Below, in pieces: positions 4,922 to 5,038 of a DNA stretch of 5,038 nt. How positions within the stretch are numbered: position 1 is the stretch's first letter; each line of letters starts with the position of its first letter. The stretch is from Rubrobacter sp. Lineage in GTDB: Bacteria > Actinomycetota > Rubrobacteria > Rubrobacterales > Rubrobacteraceae. The stretch covers positions 1-5,038 of the forward strand of contig JADDPV010000070.1 in the NCBI GenBank assembly GCA_016781705.1. The letters are read 5' to 3'. The position numbers were made by a program, and so were the translations under genes. Below the pieces are notes generated by a model, which worked only from the letters and a program-made list of their open reading frames with translations, had not been told where the DNA came from and made no database searches.

Positions 4922-5038
4922 CTACGCTTGCACCATCTCGAGACCCCGTCCGGTCATCTGCCAGTAAAGGTCGCCGTGCGGCTGCCCCCCGATGATCGCA
5001 CCGAACCGCCCGGCTCGTGCCAGCGCCCCTTCCTCTCC
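4922..5038 (-). CDS. C-terminus of a second winged-helix-like protein (partial)
   Basis: On the minus strand the last 38 codons of a gene enter from the right edge and end at TAG (4922-4924). The peptide includes GEEGALARAGRFGAIIGG and ends DLYWQMTGRGLEMVQA. The layout, EEGA(L/I) then a wing region, then Y-x-x-(M/I)-T-x-R-G-L-x-M, matches the C-terminus of the 4143-4430 product, so the two look like distant paralogues. Too short to be missed by eye but too short to identify firmly; the start and N-terminal two thirds lie outside the window. It is convergent with the CxC...CPxC gene, with only two bases between the stops. Confidence 0.6.
   Translation of the reverse strand, partial: GEEGALARAGRFGAIIGGQPHGDLYWQMTGRGLEMVQA

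Overview
The window is GC-rich (roughly two thirds G+C), with strong GGAGG-type ribosome-binding sites and Arg/Ala/Gly/Glu-rich proteins. The style suggests a high-GC actinobacterium. The ECF sigma factor and small winged-helix-like proteins remind me of Rubrobacter, but that is an impression and was not tested by a search.

The layout is that of an accessory region built around a tRNA gene. Two copies of the 3' half of a tRNA-Thr(CGU) gene, both reading on the minus strand, lie at 1-45 and 2452-2498. Neither has a tRNA 5' half. Each is followed on its right by the same skeleton: a 10-bp-phased TTGC array, a conserved TGCAAATCCCGCAT block, two more TTGC boxes, and a pair of 8-9 bp direct repeats at 11-bp spacing. 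The two copies are colinear at a fixed offset of 2453 bp although the bases between the boxes have diverged. This is best read as two attachment-site ends left by related tyrosine-recombinase elements inserted in tandem into one tRNA-Thr gene. No integrase gene lies inside the window.

Segment A (about 45-2452) holds a decaying sugar-catabolism operon on the minus strand. In order of transcription it has a broken sugar isomerase/epimerase-like gene (2320-1840), an intact FGGY-family carbohydrate kinase (1832-327), and the first codons of a third gene with an excellent ribosome-binding site (248-156), which runs into the attachment-site repeats and stops there.

Segment B (about 2500 to the right edge) is mostly on the plus strand. 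It has an intact ECF sigma factor (2834-3415), followed in the same reading frame by the C-terminal third of an Hsp20 small heat-shock protein (3416-3607, a remnant). Next comes an intergenic region with two hairpins and a TATAAT promoter bracketed by TGCGA/TCGCA palindromes. Four small genes follow: a charged helical protein, a likely winged-helix protein, a 61-aa unknown and a CxC...CPxC candidate zinc protein. The C-terminus of a second winged-helix-like protein enters convergently on the minus strand at the right edge.

In short, sugar-use genes on one side and regulatory or small unknown genes on the other are separated by a duplicated integration site. Several genes are truncated at or near these junctions. 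The most interesting parts are the conserved architecture of the two attachment sites and the small-gene cassette with its palindrome-flanked promoter.
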